Shown: positions 34,187 through 41,808 of the stretch, piece after piece
Layout of the letters: each line of letters starts with the position of its first letter
How positions within the stretch are numbered: position 1 is the first letter of the stretch
NCBI RefSeq assembly: GCF_900107255.1
Contig: NZ_FNPH01000001.1
Location: 558,001-622,000 of the forward strand
Length of the DNA: 64,000 nt
Source: Micromonospora pattaloongensis
GTDB taxonomy: Bacteria > Actinomycetota > Actinomycetes > Mycobacteriales > Micromonosporaceae
Direction: 5' to 3'
Position numbers and translations under genes: made by a program
The notes under the pieces: model-generated
The model's database searches: none
What the model saw: the letters and a program-made list of their open reading frames with translations, nothing else
What the model was told of the DNA's origin: nothing

Positions 34187-35026
34187 TCAGGACCGCGCGG
34201 GAACGCCGAGCAGCCGCCGCGCCTCGGCGGTGGTCGCCGGCGGACGCTGGGCGAGCTGCGCGAAGCCGACGGCGCGGGCGACGAGCTGCATGTTCGACTC
34301 GACCGGCTGCCCCTTCGCGTACGTGATCGTGTCCTCCATCCCGACCCGGAGGTGTCCGCCGGCCGACAGCGACGCCAGCATGACCGGGATCGTGGCGCGG
34401 CCGATGCCGGTGGCGGAGAACGTGGTGCCCTCCGGCAGATCGCGCATCGCCTGCCGGCACGCGACCAGCGCCTCCGTCGTCCCCGGCATCCCGCCGGGCA
34501 CCCCCATCACCAGGTCGACGTGTACGTGCCCCCCGGCCGGCAGCCCGTGCTTGTCGAGCAGCCGCTGCAGCGCGGTCAGGTGCCCGAGGTCGAAGATCTC
34601 GTACTCCGGCACGATGCCGAGCTCCTGCATCGAGGCGTGCAGCGCGACGATGAAGTCCCACCGGTTGAGGAACACGTCGTCGCCGAAGTTGACCGTGCCC
34701 ATCGTGCAGGAGGCCATGTCCGGCGCGGCGCCGAGCACGCGGATCCGGTCGGCCTCGGGGTCGGTGACGGCGCCACCGGTGGAGAGCTGCACGATCAGAT
34801 CGGTGCTGTCGCGCAACGCGGCGACGGTGTCACGCAGGCGGCCCGGATCGAGGGTGGGGCGCGCGTCGTCGTCGCGGATGTGGACGTGGATCACGGACGC
34901 GCCGAGCGCCTCGCACTCCTTGGCCGTCGTGACCAGCTCGTCGAGGGTCACCGGCAACGCCGGCACCGCCGCCTTGGTCGACTCCGCACCGGTCGGCGCA
35001 ACCGTGATCAACGTCATTGTTGTCAT
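34187..35026 (-). CDS. BKACE family protein (DUF849, beta-keto acid cleavage enzyme)
   Basis: The 279-residue TIM-barrel protein belongs to the 3-keto-5-aminohexanoate cleavage enzyme (BKACE) family, which uses acetyl-CoA and a zinc ion to cleave beta-keto acids. Zinc-site histidines are in VIHVHIRDDDARPT and GGHVHVDLVMGVPGG; LIVQLSTGGAV and the ending block GHLRVGMEDTITYAKGQ are also conserved. The substrate in this subgroup cannot be read from sequence. Two closely spaced ATG codons (35026 and 35017) are possible starts. It lies 44 nt upstream of the asparaginase gene, which has its own -10. Confidence 0.88.
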   Translation of the reverse strand: MTTMTLITVAPTGAESTKAAVPALPVTLDELVTTAKECEALGASVIHVHIRDDDARPTLDPGRLRDTVAALRDSTDLIVQLSTGGAVTDPEADRIRVLGAAPDMASCTMGTVNFGDDVFLNRWDFIVALHASMQELGIVPEYEIFDLGHLTALQRLLDKHGLPAGGHVHVDLVMGVPGGMPGTTEALVACRQAMRDLPEGTTFSATGIGRATIPVMLASLSAGGHLRVGMEDTITYAKGQPVESNMQLVARAVGFAQLAQRPPATTAEARRLLGVPARS

Positions 35027-35075
35027 GTCAGTGATACTCGCACACCCGATGATCCACTCGCCCCACCGGCGCGGG

Positions 35076-36161
35076 TCAGGCTGGGTCGATCGCGGCCGCC
35101 GACTCGCCGACGAGCAGCGGCGCGTCGTCGGCGACGTTGCGCTTGACCACCGCGAGCGCCACCATGCCGAGCTCGAAGTGGCGTACGGCGGTGCCGACGA
35201 AGCCCACGGTCCGCCCCTCGCTGGTCACCGGCGTGCCGACCGCCGGCGGCTGATCGGTGGCGATGCCGTCGAGGTGCAGCAGCACGAGCCGGCGCGGCGG
35301 GCGGCCGAGGTTGTGCACCCGGGCCACCGTCTCCTGCCCGCGGTAGCACCCCTTGTCGAGATGCACGGCGGGCGCCACCAGATCGATCTCGGCGGGGATG
35401 GTGCGGTGGTCGGTCTCGAAACCCACCCGCGGGATCCGGGCCGCCACCCGGAGCGCCTCGTACGCCCAGAGCCCGGCCGCCGGCACCCCCGCGGCCACGA
35501 GCCGACCGGCGACCTCCTCGATCGCCGTCCGCGGCACCAGCAGGTCCACGCCGAGGCGCACCCGGCGCGCCCAGCCCGCGCCGTCGCCGGGCAACGGCCG
35601 CACGGCGTACCTCGTGGTGGGGCGGGGTGGCAGCTCGCCGGCGGCGAACTTCGGACCCGGCACCGGCAGCGCGTCGGGCTCGGCCAGCCCGTCGACGCCC
35701 AGGGCGGCGGCCGCCTCGGCCGCGCGCGGGCCGACCAGCGAGAGCACGGCCCATTCGGCGGTCGCGTCGCGCGGCTCGACCCGGGTGAAGAACCGCATCT
35801 TCTCCAGGAAGCCCAGCAGCTCCGCCGCCGCGCCCGGCTCGGTGTCCAGCCAGGTCGTGCCGCCGTCCTCGGCGACCAGCGCGTGGTGCTCGACGTGCCC
35901 GTGCGGCGAGAGCACCAGCAGCTCCGTCCCCTCGCCGCTTCCCAGGTTCGCCAAGTGCTGGGTGGTGAGCGTGTGCAGCCAGCCGATCCGCTCCGCACCC
36001 GGCACCGCGACCACCCCGCGGTGCGACCGGTCGACCAGCCCCACCTCCGTGGCCAGGATCCGCTGCTCGCGCATCGGGTCGCCGTAATGCGCCGCCACAC
36101 CGGCGTCGCGCGACTCCTCGTCGATGGCCTCGACGGCCACCGCGCCCGCTATGTTGATCAT
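35076..36161 (-). CDS. ygfZ: Folate-binding YgfZ/GcvT-like protein
   Basis: The 361-residue protein is a YgfZ-type tetrahydrofolate-dependent factor needed for repair or maturation of some Fe-S enzymes. Its signature with the essential cysteine is LDKGCYRGQETVARVHNLG (C272). The N-terminal part resembles the GcvT fold (RSHRGVVAVPGAERIGWLHT). The ATG follows GGGGAG by 6 nt and overlaps the TGA of fur (ATGA), so the gene is translated from the fur mRNA. The divergent neighbour encodes a PabC-like enzyme of folate synthesis, a functional match. Confidence 0.93.
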   Translation of the reverse strand: MINIAGAVAVEAIDEESRDAGVAAHYGDPMREQRILATEVGLVDRSHRGVVAVPGAERIGWLHTLTTQHLANLGSGEGTELLVLSPHGHVEHHALVAEDGGTTWLDTEPGAAAELLGFLEKMRFFTRVEPRDATAEWAVLSLVGPRAAEAAAALGVDGLAEPDALPVPGPKFAAGELPPRPTTRYAVRPLPGDGAGWARRVRLGVDLLVPRTAIEEVAGRLVAAGVPAAGLWAYEALRVAARIPRVGFETDHRTIPAEIDLVAPAVHLDKGCYRGQETVARVHNLGRPPRRLVLLHLDGIATDQPPAVGTPVTSEGRTVGFVGTAVRHFELGMVALAVVKRNVADDAPLLVGESAAAIDPA

Positions 36162-36580
36162 TCTCGCTCCCCGCATTGCCGACAGACCCCGAACAGCGCC
36201 ACGTGCCCGATGTCGACCGAGAAGCCCTGCCGCTCCTCCAGCTGCCGCGCCAACGGCTCCAGCAGCGCCGGGTCCAGCTCCGTCACCGTGCCGCACGACC
36301 GGCACACCAGGTGCACGTGCTGGTCGGCGCCGGCCCGGTGATAGGTCGGCGACCCGTGCGACAGGTGCGTGTGGGTGACCAACCCGAGCTCTTCGAGCAG
36401 TTCGAGGGTCCGGTAGATGGTGGTGATGTTGACCCCGGCCGCGACCTCGCGTACCGCCGAGTGCACCTGCTCGGGTGTCGCGTGCCCCAGCTCGTAGACG
36501 GCCTCCAGGATCAGCTGCCGCTGCGCGGTCAACCGCAGACCGCGCGACCGCAGCATCTCCGCCAGGGATGATTCCGACAC
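36158..36580 (-). CDS. Fur-family metalloregulator (FurB/Zur-like)
   Basis: The 140-residue repressor has the Fur winged helix (AQRQLILEAVYELGHATPEQ and NITTIYRTLELLEELGLVTH) and a dimerisation domain with structural zinc site CRSC (C93, C96) and CRQC (C133, C136), plus HVHLVC ligands. The pattern fits Zur/FurB better than Fe-sensing FurA, but the metal cannot be decided by sequence. The GTG start follows TATGAT (36592-36587) by 6 nt, so it is leaderless. This -10 overlaps that of the divergent pabC-like gene, so a protein bound there would control both. Confidence 0.88.
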   Translation of the reverse strand: MSESSLAEMLRSRGLRLTAQRQLILEAVYELGHATPEQVHSAVREVAAGVNITTIYRTLELLEELGLVTHTHLSHGSPTYHRAGADQHVHLVCRSCGTVTELDPALLEPLARQLEERQGFSVDIGHVALFGVCRQCGERE

Positions 36581-36586
36581 CGTCCG

Positions 36587-36596
36587 ATCATAGTGT
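36587..36596. promoter_or_regulatory. Overlapping divergent -10 elements of fur and the pabC-like gene
   Basis: On the minus strand TATGAT occupies 36592-36587, 6 nt before the fur GTG. On the plus strand TAGTGT occupies 36591-36596, 7 nt before the ATG of the lyase gene. Two bases are shared, so both promoters cannot be open at the same time. Confidence 0.75.
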
Positions 36597-36603
36597 GGGA
36601 GCC

Positions 36604-37452
36604 ATGTCCCGCCGTCAGGTCGTCGCGGTGCTCGGCCGCGGCGTGGTGCCCGCCGACACGCCGGTGCTGCCCGTCACCGACCGCGCCGTGCTGCACGGCG
36701 ACGGGCTCTTCGAGACGATGCACGTCCGGGACGCCCGGCCGTGGCTGCCCGAGCGGCACCTCGCCCGGCTCCGCGCCGCCGCGGCGGCGATCGCGCTGCC
36801 GTTGCCGCCGTCGGCCGAACTGACCGCCCTGCTCGACGAGGTCTGCGCCGGCTGGCCGGCCGGCACGGAAGGGGCGCTGCGGCTGGTCTGCACGCGCGGC
36901 GCCGAGGGCGGCGGGCCGCCGGTGGTGTTCGCGACGCTGTCCGAGGTGGATCCGGGCGCGATCCGGGCCCGGCACGCCGGCATCGCCGTCGCCACACTGC
37001 CGCTCGGCGTCCCCGCGGGAGCGCGCGCCGGACTGGGCTGGCTGCCCGCCGGCATCAAGTCCACGTCGTACGCGCCGAATCTCGCCGCCCGCCGCTGGGC
37101 CGCCGCCAACGGCGTCGACGACGTGCTCTGGACCTCCACCGAGGGGTACGCGCTGGAGGCGCCGACCGCGAACCTGGTCTGGCTCCACGGCGACGTGCTC
37201 TGCACCGTGCCCCCCGCCGACACCGGCATCCTGCCCGGCGTCACCGCCGGCTGGCTGCTGGAGCAGGCGCGAACCCTCGGCTGGTCGGCCGAGCACCGGA
37301 TGGTGACCCCCGATCAGCTGCGCACCGACGCGGGCGGCGTCTGGCTCACCTCATCGCTACGCGGCCTGGCGGAGCTCCGCACCCTGGACGGAGCGCCACT
37401 TGCACCCAGCCCGCACACCCCCGCGCTGCGCACCCTGCTCGGCTTCCCCTAA
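36604..37452 (+). CDS. pabC: Aminodeoxychorismate lyase / class IV aminotransferase
   Basis: The 282-residue PLP enzyme is a fold-type IV protein. The PLP lysine is K152 in PAGIKSTSYAPNL; RAVLHGDGLFETMHV at the N terminus and GYALEAPTANLVWL with GILPGVTAGWLLEQ follow. This is closest to 4-amino-4-deoxychorismate lyase, which releases p-aminobenzoate for folate, though branched-chain aminotransferase-like activity is not excluded. The ATG is 7 nt after TAGTGT, so it is leaderless. It is divergent from fur-ygfZ; a folate gene opposite a folate-dependent factor is a sensible pair. Confidence 0.83.
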   Translation: MSRRQVVAVLGRGVVPADTPVLPVTDRAVLHGDGLFETMHVRDARPWLPERHLARLRAAAAAIALPLPPSAELTALLDEVCAGWPAGTEGALRLVCTRGAEGGGPPVVFATLSEVDPGAIRARHAGIAVATLPLGVPAGARAGLGWLPAGIKSTSYAPNLAARRWAAANGVDDVLWTSTEGYALEAPTANLVWLHGDVLCTVPPADTGILPGVTAGWLLEQARTLGWSAEHRMVTPDQLRTDAGGVWLTSSLRGLAELRTLDGAPLAPSPHTPALRTLLGFP

Positions 37453-37470
37453 CCCGCGTGGGCCTGCGGG

Positions 37471-38058
37471 TCAGCCGCCGACGCGGATCAGGCGGGCGGA
37501 GAGGTGCGGGGAGAGGCCGTGGCCGACGGCGGCCATCTCCTGGGCGTAGAGCAGCGCGCCCTCGACGATGCCGAAGAGGCGGTGGCCCCCCGTGACCTCC
37601 TTCGCCGTGGCGGTACGCACGACCGCGTCGGTCGCCATCTCCACCCGCGTCCCGGTCACCTTCCCGAGGTAGAGCTCCATCACCCCGGTCGGGTTGATCA
37701 TCATGACCTCGAGCTCGTCGGTCGCCCGGTCGCCGTCCATCACCGGCCGCCACCAGCCGAGCTCCCGGCCCGCCGGGCGGACCGGCCGGGACTCCTCGTC
37801 GAGCAGCCAGGCCCGCGACTCGTACTGCAGGAACGGCCGGCCGTCGTGGCTGATCCGGATCTCCTGCGCGTAGTCGAAGTCCTCGATCGTCGGGTAGCCG
37901 CCGCGCCCCCGCCCGCGCCACACCCCGATGTACGGCAACAGCCGGTCCACCGCCGGGTGCAGCTTCGGACCGACGCGCAGGTCGTGGCTCTCCTCGTACG
38001 GGTACGGGTCCACCGGCGGCGCGTTCAGCCAGGGCGGCTGCAGCGGATTCTCACTCAC
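37471..38058 (-). CDS. Nitrobindin-like heme-binding beta-barrel protein
   Basis: The 195-residue protein belongs to the FABP-like/nitrobindin family (formerly DUF1794), a beta-barrel that binds ferric heme and can isomerise peroxynitrite. The N-terminal signature LLPYIGVWRGRGRGGYPT contains GxWxGxG, and the helix-strand pairs DFDYAQEIRISHDGRPFLQY and MMINPTGVMELYLGKVTG follow. The heme-ligating His near the C terminus would be H in MAAVGHGLSPHL. The GTG overlaps the stop of a 34-codon upstream gene (GTGA), so translation is coupled. A weak 6-bp hairpin at 37452-37471 separates it from the convergent pabC-like gene. Confidence 0.88.
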   Translation of the reverse strand: MSENPLQPPWLNAPPVDPYPYEESHDLRVGPKLHPAVDRLLPYIGVWRGRGRGGYPTIEDFDYAQEIRISHDGRPFLQYESRAWLLDEESRPVRPAGRELGWWRPVMDGDRATDELEVMMINPTGVMELYLGKVTGTRVEMATDAVVRTATAKEVTGGHRLFGIVEGALLYAQEMAAVGHGLSPHLSARLIRVGG

Positions 38059-38159
38059 CAGCGTCCTCTCGAAATGCGCACCGCGAGATACACCAAACCG
38101 CCGGCCAGCGCGCCCAGGGCGGCGACCAGCAGGCTGACGAACCCAATCTCGGTAACCAT
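38055..38159 (-). CDS. 34-residue single-helix membrane protein coupled to nitrobindin
   Basis: A 34-codon frame encodes MVTEIGFVSLLVAALGALAG, then GLVYLAVRISRGRW. It is one clear transmembrane helix with a basic end. Its TGA overlaps the GTG of the nitrobindin-like gene by 3 nt. A TAGGAT -10 (38174-38169) lies 9 nt upstream. Coupling and the clean hydrophobic pattern support a real gene; I know no function. It might anchor or recruit the beta-barrel protein. Confidence 0.65.
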   Translation of the reverse strand: MVTEIGFVSLLVAALGALAGGLVYLAVRISRGRW

Positions 38160-38168
38160 GACAAGGTC

Positions 38169-38178
38169 ATCCTATGCT
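38169..38178. promoter_or_regulatory. Overlapping divergent -10 elements of the small membrane gene and DsrE
   Basis: TAGGAT on the minus strand (38174-38169) overlaps TATGCT on the plus strand (38173-38178) by two bases. The first serves the 34-residue gene (9-nt leader), the second the DsrE gene (leaderless, 6 nt). Confidence 0.7.
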
Positions 38179-38184
38179 GGCCCC

Positions 38185-38547
38185 ATGGCTCGCACTCTCG
38201 TCGTCAAGGCCACCGCGGGATCGGATGCTCCGGAGCGCTGCTCGCAGGCGTTCACGGTGGCGGCCACCGCGGCGGCGTCCGGCGTCGAGGTCTCGCTCTG
38301 GCTGACCGGCGAGTCGTCGTGGTTCGCGCTGCCCGGACGGGCGCAGGAGTTCGAGTTGCCGCACTCGGCGCCGCTCGCCGAACTGCTGCACGTGATCCTG
38401 ACCAGCGGCCGGGTAACGGTCTGCACGCAGTGCGCGGCGCGCCGCGAGATCGGCGAGGACGACGTGATCCCCGGCGTACGGATCGCCGGTGCGGCCGTCT
38501 TCGTCGAGGAGACGCTCGCCGAGGGCGCGCAGGCGCTCGTCTACTGA
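38185..38547 (+). CDS. DsrE-family protein
   Basis: The 120-residue protein has the DsrE/F fold: a Rossmann-like strand LVVKATAGSDAPERCSQAFT, a glycine-rich turn, GVEVSLWLTGESSWFAL, and the later VTVCTQCAARREIGEDDVI with two cysteines. DsrE proteins take part in sulfur relay or act as peroxiredoxin-like partners, but this short subgroup is uncharacterised. The ATG is 6 nt after TATGCT, so it is leaderless. It is divergent from the small membrane protein and nitrobindin genes and shares their promoter region. Confidence 0.82.
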   Translation: MARTLVVKATAGSDAPERCSQAFTVAATAAASGVEVSLWLTGESSWFALPGRAQEFELPHSAPLAELLHVILTSGRVTVCTQCAARREIGEDDVIPGVRIAGAAVFVEETLAEGAQALVY

Positions 38548-38548
38548 C

Positions 38549-38589
38549 GCCTGCGCGGACGTACCGCGTGATCAGCCGGCCGCGCAGGC
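38549..38589. terminator. Candidate terminator after the DsrE gene
   Basis: A 10-bp inverted repeat (GCCTGCGCGG at 38549-38558 and its complement at 38580-38589) with a 21-nt loop starts just after the DsrE stop and extends into the end of the convergent gene. Confidence 0.45.
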
Positions 38590-39441
38590 GGCCGTGACGC
38601 TGACCCGCACCTGGTCGTCGCCGCGCTGCACGACGACCCCCCGCGTTTCGGTGCGATAGGCGAAGCGTTCGGGCGTGTCGAGCACGACGGTGGCGCCGGC
38701 CCGAAGCGGCCGCAGCGCGTCGGCGAACGGTCGATCGCCGTCGACGCGCCCCGTGGCGTGCGCGGTGAACATCGCGCTCCCGACCGGGCAGCTGACCCCG
38801 ACGGTCCGTCCCGACTGAACCCCGGCGGCGCCGAGCGCGGCCAGCACCCGCATCGGCTCCTCGTCGATGGGCCTGCCGACCGCCAGATCCGCGACCTGGA
38901 CGTCGACCGGGCGACAGCCGGTCGACACCGTCAGGATGACCGCCCCCGGCGGATCCACCCGCCCGCGGATCGTCACGAACTCGCCCGCGTCGGCCCGCAG
39001 CGCGTGCGTCCCCTGATCGGCGTCGTGCCGCACCCGCGCGCCGTAGGAGCCCGGCAGAGCGCCCGCGATCCGGTCGAGCAGCGCCGGTCCGCCCGCCTCG
39101 GACGTATAGAGGGTGAGTTCGCTGTACAGGACACCCCCGGAGCGCAACGGGGTGATCCGGCACCCCTCGTCGAGGGTGCGGCCCGCGATGTCCGCCACCA
39201 CGTCACGCCCGGCCGCGACGAGCAGCTGGGCGGTCGCGCGGTCGACCACCGGCGTGGCCTGCCCGATGCTCCGCTGCTCGCGGACGCTCGGCGGGTCGCG
39301 GCGCGCCGACAGGTAGCCGAGCCCGACGAGCAGCAGCGCCCAGACGACCACCACCGCGAGCGGCCAACGGCCGCGCCGTCGGGACGGCCGCGGCGCGGGC
39401 TGCCTCGGCGTCGGGGGTGGGGCCGCGGGGTCGCTGGTCAC
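38572..39441 (-). CDS. Membrane-anchored protein of unknown function
   Basis: The 289-residue protein has a Pro/Arg-rich cytoplasmic start, one membrane helix (WPLAVVVVWALLLVGLGYL, about 26-44) and a 240-residue extracytoplasmic part. This part has alternating strands and helices and two conserved-looking cysteines (EGCRITPLR and STGCRPVDV), plus VGVSCPVG and TAACAAG, which could form disulfides. No known motif is recognised. Similar single-pass proteins are usual in Micromonosporaceae and annotated as hypothetical. A wHTH regulator gene lies upstream on the same strand. Confidence 0.7.
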   Translation of the reverse strand: MTSDPAAPPPTPRQPAPRPSRRRGRWPLAVVVVWALLLVGLGYLSARRDPPSVREQRSIGQATPVVDRATAQLLVAAGRDVVADIAGRTLDEGCRITPLRSGGVLYSELTLYTSEAGGPALLDRIAGALPGSYGARVRHDADQGTHALRADAGEFVTIRGRVDPPGAVILTVSTGCRPVDVQVADLAVGRPIDEEPMRVLAALGAAGVQSGRTVGVSCPVGSAMFTAHATGRVDGDRPFADALRPLRAGATVVLDTPERFAYRTETRGVVVQRGDDQVRVSVTAACAAG

Positions 39442-39499
39442 CGGGCCATGGTGCCAGGTCGGGGAAAGCGCTCCGCACGGCGGGATGCGCGCGGGCGGG

Positions 39500-39973
39500 T
39501 CAGGTGGGGAGGGCGAGGCGGTAGCCGACGCCGCGTACGGTCTGCACCTCCGGGCCGCCCTCGGCCGAGCGCAGCTTGCGGCGCAACCGCTTCACCGCGG
39601 AGTGCAGGATCGCGGTGTCGCCGAGGTACGCGCCGCCCCAGACGGAGCCGAAGAGCCGCTCGTACGTCCAGACGGCGATCGGCGGGCTCGCGAGCCGGGC
39701 CAGCAGCTCCCGCTCCAGCCGCGTCAACGACAGCGGCTGTTCCCGCCACGTCACGAGGTGACCGCGGGTGTCGACGACCAGGTCGCCGAGGACGACCGGT
39801 CCGGGTTGACCGGCCTGCTCGGTCGGGGGCGCCGGAAAGAGCATCGCCCGCAGCTCGGCGAGGTCGGTGCAGACCACCACCGTGCCGCAGTCGTCGAGCC
39901 GCCGGACGACGCGCTCCCGGACCGCGACGTCCGCGGAAACGCACACGACCAGTGGAACTTCCCCATTGACCAC
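39500..39973 (-). CDS. Winged-helix regulator with a truncated receiver
   Basis: The 157-residue protein has an OmpR/PhoB-type winged helix in its last 100 residues (DTRGHLVTWREQPLSLTRLE, TAILHSAVKRLRRKLRSAEG and QTVRGVGYRLALPT). The first 45 residues (VVCVSADVAVRERVVRRL and GTVVVCTDLAELRAML) look like the first strands and helices of a receiver domain, but the phospho-acceptor Asp region and the rest are missing. It cannot work as a normal two-component regulator. The GTG follows GGGAGG by 6 nt. No kinase gene is near. The target is unknown. Confidence 0.78.
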   Translation of the reverse strand: MVNGEVPLVVCVSADVAVRERVVRRLDDCGTVVVCTDLAELRAMLFPAPPTEQAGQPGPVVLGDLVVDTRGHLVTWREQPLSLTRLERELLARLASPPIAVWTYERLFGSVWGGAYLGDTAILHSAVKRLRRKLRSAEGGPEVQTVRGVGYRLALPT

Positions 39974-40329
39974 CGCAAACCTCCCGGTCGCCGCGTCTTC
40001 CCAGACAACGCCGTTTCCGGCGGCGAGTCAACAGCGACAAGCACCGATACGTCGGGCATCCGGCATCCCTGACGGACCGCCCGGGCACTGCCCGAAGCCG
40101 GCTCGGCAGCACCTATTGATGACTACCGCTGCCACTAAACCATGACTCCGAGCCGCCGTGGGGGCACGGTGCGTACATCAACGCCGCCCAGGGGCTGCAC
40201 GGCGGCGCCGTTTTGCCCGGGTTCGCGGGATGGGAGTCGACGGCCCGCACGGGGCCGGAACAAGGGGGAGACGGTGAGGGGCCCGCCGGTTGAACCGGCG
40301 GGCCCCTCACCACATGCGTCCTATGCGCC
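39974..40329. other. 356-nt intergenic region between the wHTH and DUF1416 genes
   Basis: It holds the 5' flank of the wHTH gene and, at the other end, a strong terminator hairpin (40274-40310) of the sulfurtransferase operon. Between them I see no coding frame with actinomycete codon bias and no clear promoter, only a less GC-rich patch near 40110-40145. Confidence 0.45.
40274..40310 (-). terminator. Terminator of the sulfurtransferase operon
   Basis: Arms 40274-40291 and 40293-40310 are perfect 18-bp complements, so a stem of about 16 bp with a 5-nt loop (TTGAA) forms. It lies 20 nt after the stop of the DUF1416 gene. Confidence 0.88.
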
Positions 40330-40650
40330 TCACGCGACGGTGACGGCGACCTCGTTGATCCCGCGACCGGCGGTCACCGAGGCGTCGCCGTTGCCGTGCC
40401 GGGACAGCGCCCGCAGCGTCCAGGTGCCGGGCGCGGCGAAGAACCGGAACTGGCCGGCCGGGGAGGTCACGACCTCCGCCGTGAACTCGCCGGTGGCGTC
40501 GAGGAGCCGGACGTACGCCCCGGCGACGACCTCACCGGAGGAGGCCAGGACGGTGCCGGTGATCACGGTCTCGCGCTCCAGGTCGACGCTCGTCGACAGC
40601 GGCGCGGCCTGGTCCGGCGCAGCGCAGCCGGAGTCGATGACGGCGGCCAT
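40330..40650 (-). CDS. DUF1416 protein (SseC-like)
   Basis: The 106-residue protein is a beta-sandwich of the DUF1416 family, called SseC in mycobacteria, where it always follows the cysA/sseA thiosulfate sulfurtransferase gene. Recognisable parts are ETVITGTVLASSGEVVAGAY, VRLLDATGEFTAEVVTSPAG and TWTLRALSRHGNG, a carboxypeptidase-regulatory-like domain. The ATG is 2 nt after the sseA stop, so they are one operon. It has a CG motif (DSGCAAPD) near the N terminus. Its role in sulfur transfer is inferred from fixed linkage. Confidence 0.88.
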   Translation of the reverse strand: MAAVIDSGCAAPDQAAPLSTSVDLERETVITGTVLASSGEVVAGAYVRLLDATGEFTAEVVTSPAGQFRFFAAPGTWTLRALSRHGNGDASVTAGRGINEVAVTVA

Positions 40651-40652
40651 CG

Positions 40653-41501
40653 TCACGCCTGCCCGGGCTCGTCGCCGAGGGCCACCGGCACACCGACCAG
40701 CGACCCGTACTCGGCCCACGAACCGTCGTAGTTCTTCACGTTCTGGTGGCCGAGCAGCTCCTTCAGCACGAACCACGAGTGCGAGGAGCGCTCGCCGATC
40801 CGGCAGTAGGCGATGAGGTCCTTGTCGAAGTCGAGGCCGGCCTCGGTGTAGAGGGCGCGCAGCTCGTCGTCGGACTTGAAGGTGCCGTCCTCGTTGGCCG
40901 CCTTCGACCAGGGCACGTTCACCGCGGTCGGGACGTGGCCGGCGCGCTGCGCCGCCTCCTGGGGCAGGTGCGCCGGGGCGAGCAGCCGGCCGGCGAACTC
41001 GTCGGGCGAGCGGACGTCCAGCAGGCCCTTCTTGCCGATCGAGTCAACGACCTCGTCGCGGAACGCCCGGATCGACAGGTCGGGCTCCTGGGCGACGTAC
41101 TGGGTGGCGGCGCGGGACGGCACCTCGGTGACCAGCGGACGGCCGTCGAGCTCCCACTTCTTGCGGCCGCCGTCGATCAGCTTCACCTCGCGGTGGCCGT
41201 AGAGCTTGAAGTACCAGTACGCGTAGGCGGCGAACCAGTTGTTGTTGCCGCCGTAGAGGATCACGGTGTCGTCGTTGCTGATGCCCCGCTCGGAGAGCAG
41301 CGCCTCGAACTGAGACTTGTTGACGATGTCCCGGCGCACCGGGTCGCGCAGGTCGACGCTCCAGCTGAGCTTGATCGCGCCCTGGATGTGGCCGGTGTCG
41401 TAGGCGCTGGTGTCCTCGTCGACCTCGACGAAGACGACGCCCGGGGCGTCGATGTTCTTCTCGGCCCAGTCGGCCGAAACGAGTGCGGTGTCGCGACTCA
41501 T
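40653..41501 (-). CDS. sseA: Thiosulfate sulfurtransferase (rhodanese)
   Basis: The 282-residue protein has two rhodanese domains; the first (about 1-130) is inactive and the second has the catalytic Cys C233 in IAYCRIGERSSHSWFVL. The blocks VVFVEVDEDTSAYDTGHIQG and KKGLLDVRSPDEFAG mark each domain. It moves sulfane sulfur from thiosulfate to cyanide or a thiol acceptor. The ATG is 7 nt after GGGAG. It corresponds to cysA2/sseA of mycobacteria. Upstream, a 222-nt leader and a Cys-rich leaderless mini-gene suggest control by cysteine supply. Confidence 0.94.
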   Translation of the reverse strand: MSRDTALVSADWAEKNIDAPGVVFVEVDEDTSAYDTGHIQGAIKLSWSVDLRDPVRRDIVNKSQFEALLSERGISNDDTVILYGGNNNWFAAYAYWYFKLYGHREVKLIDGGRKKWELDGRPLVTEVPSRAATQYVAQEPDLSIRAFRDEVVDSIGKKGLLDVRSPDEFAGRLLAPAHLPQEAAQRAGHVPTAVNVPWSKAANEDGTFKSDDELRALYTEAGLDFDKDLIAYCRIGERSSHSWFVLKELLGHQNVKNYDGSWAEYGSLVGVPVALGDEPGQA

Positions 41502-41723
41502 CAGATCACTCCCTGGTTGATGCCTCCCCACGAATCGTCGGGGAGATTGGAAGACGGTGAGCCTGCGCGCGGATGATCAGTTGTCGCACCACGCGCGGGA
41601 CCCAGTTAGGACGGATCACGGGTACGTGCGACGGCGCCGCTGCCGGGCGGTAAAGGGTTCAGAGGGTCCGTCGCCGGCCGGAAAGCCGAGGCCGGCAGAA
41701 GACCTGCAGAGGTGACCCCGCCG
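41502..41723 (-). promoter_or_regulatory. 5' leader of sseA: candidate attenuator
   Basis: This 222-nt transcribed leader lies between the Cys-rich peptide and sseA. It has two inverted repeats: 7-bp arms 41673-41679 / 41690-41696 (GCCGGCC/GGCCGGC) and a hairpin at 41524-41545 with CTCCCC/GGGGAG arms. One could stop transcription or hide the ribosome-binding site when the peptide is read without stalling. Mechanism not proven. Confidence 0.45.
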
Positions 41724-41801
41724 TCAGATGGCGGGGCGACACAGGCAGGTGGCCACGCGGCACAGGTCGACCGCGCGCCGTTTGGTGAGGAACGTCCCCA
41801 T
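41724..41801 (-). CDS. Cys-rich leader peptide of the sulfurtransferase operon
   Basis: A 25-codon frame encodes MGTFLTKRRAVDLCRVATCL, then CRPAI. It has three Cys codons within eight residues (C14, C19 and C21). The ATG is 7 nt after TAAGCT (41814-41809), so the mRNA begins at this codon. The pattern RRAVDLCRVATCLCR matches the short putative leader peptides placed before sulfur genes in actinomycetes. Ribosome stalling at the Cys codons when cysteine is low is the likely way of control. Confidence 0.78.
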   Translation of the reverse strand: MGTFLTKRRAVDLCRVATCLCRPAI

Positions 41802-41808
41802 GGGGGGC

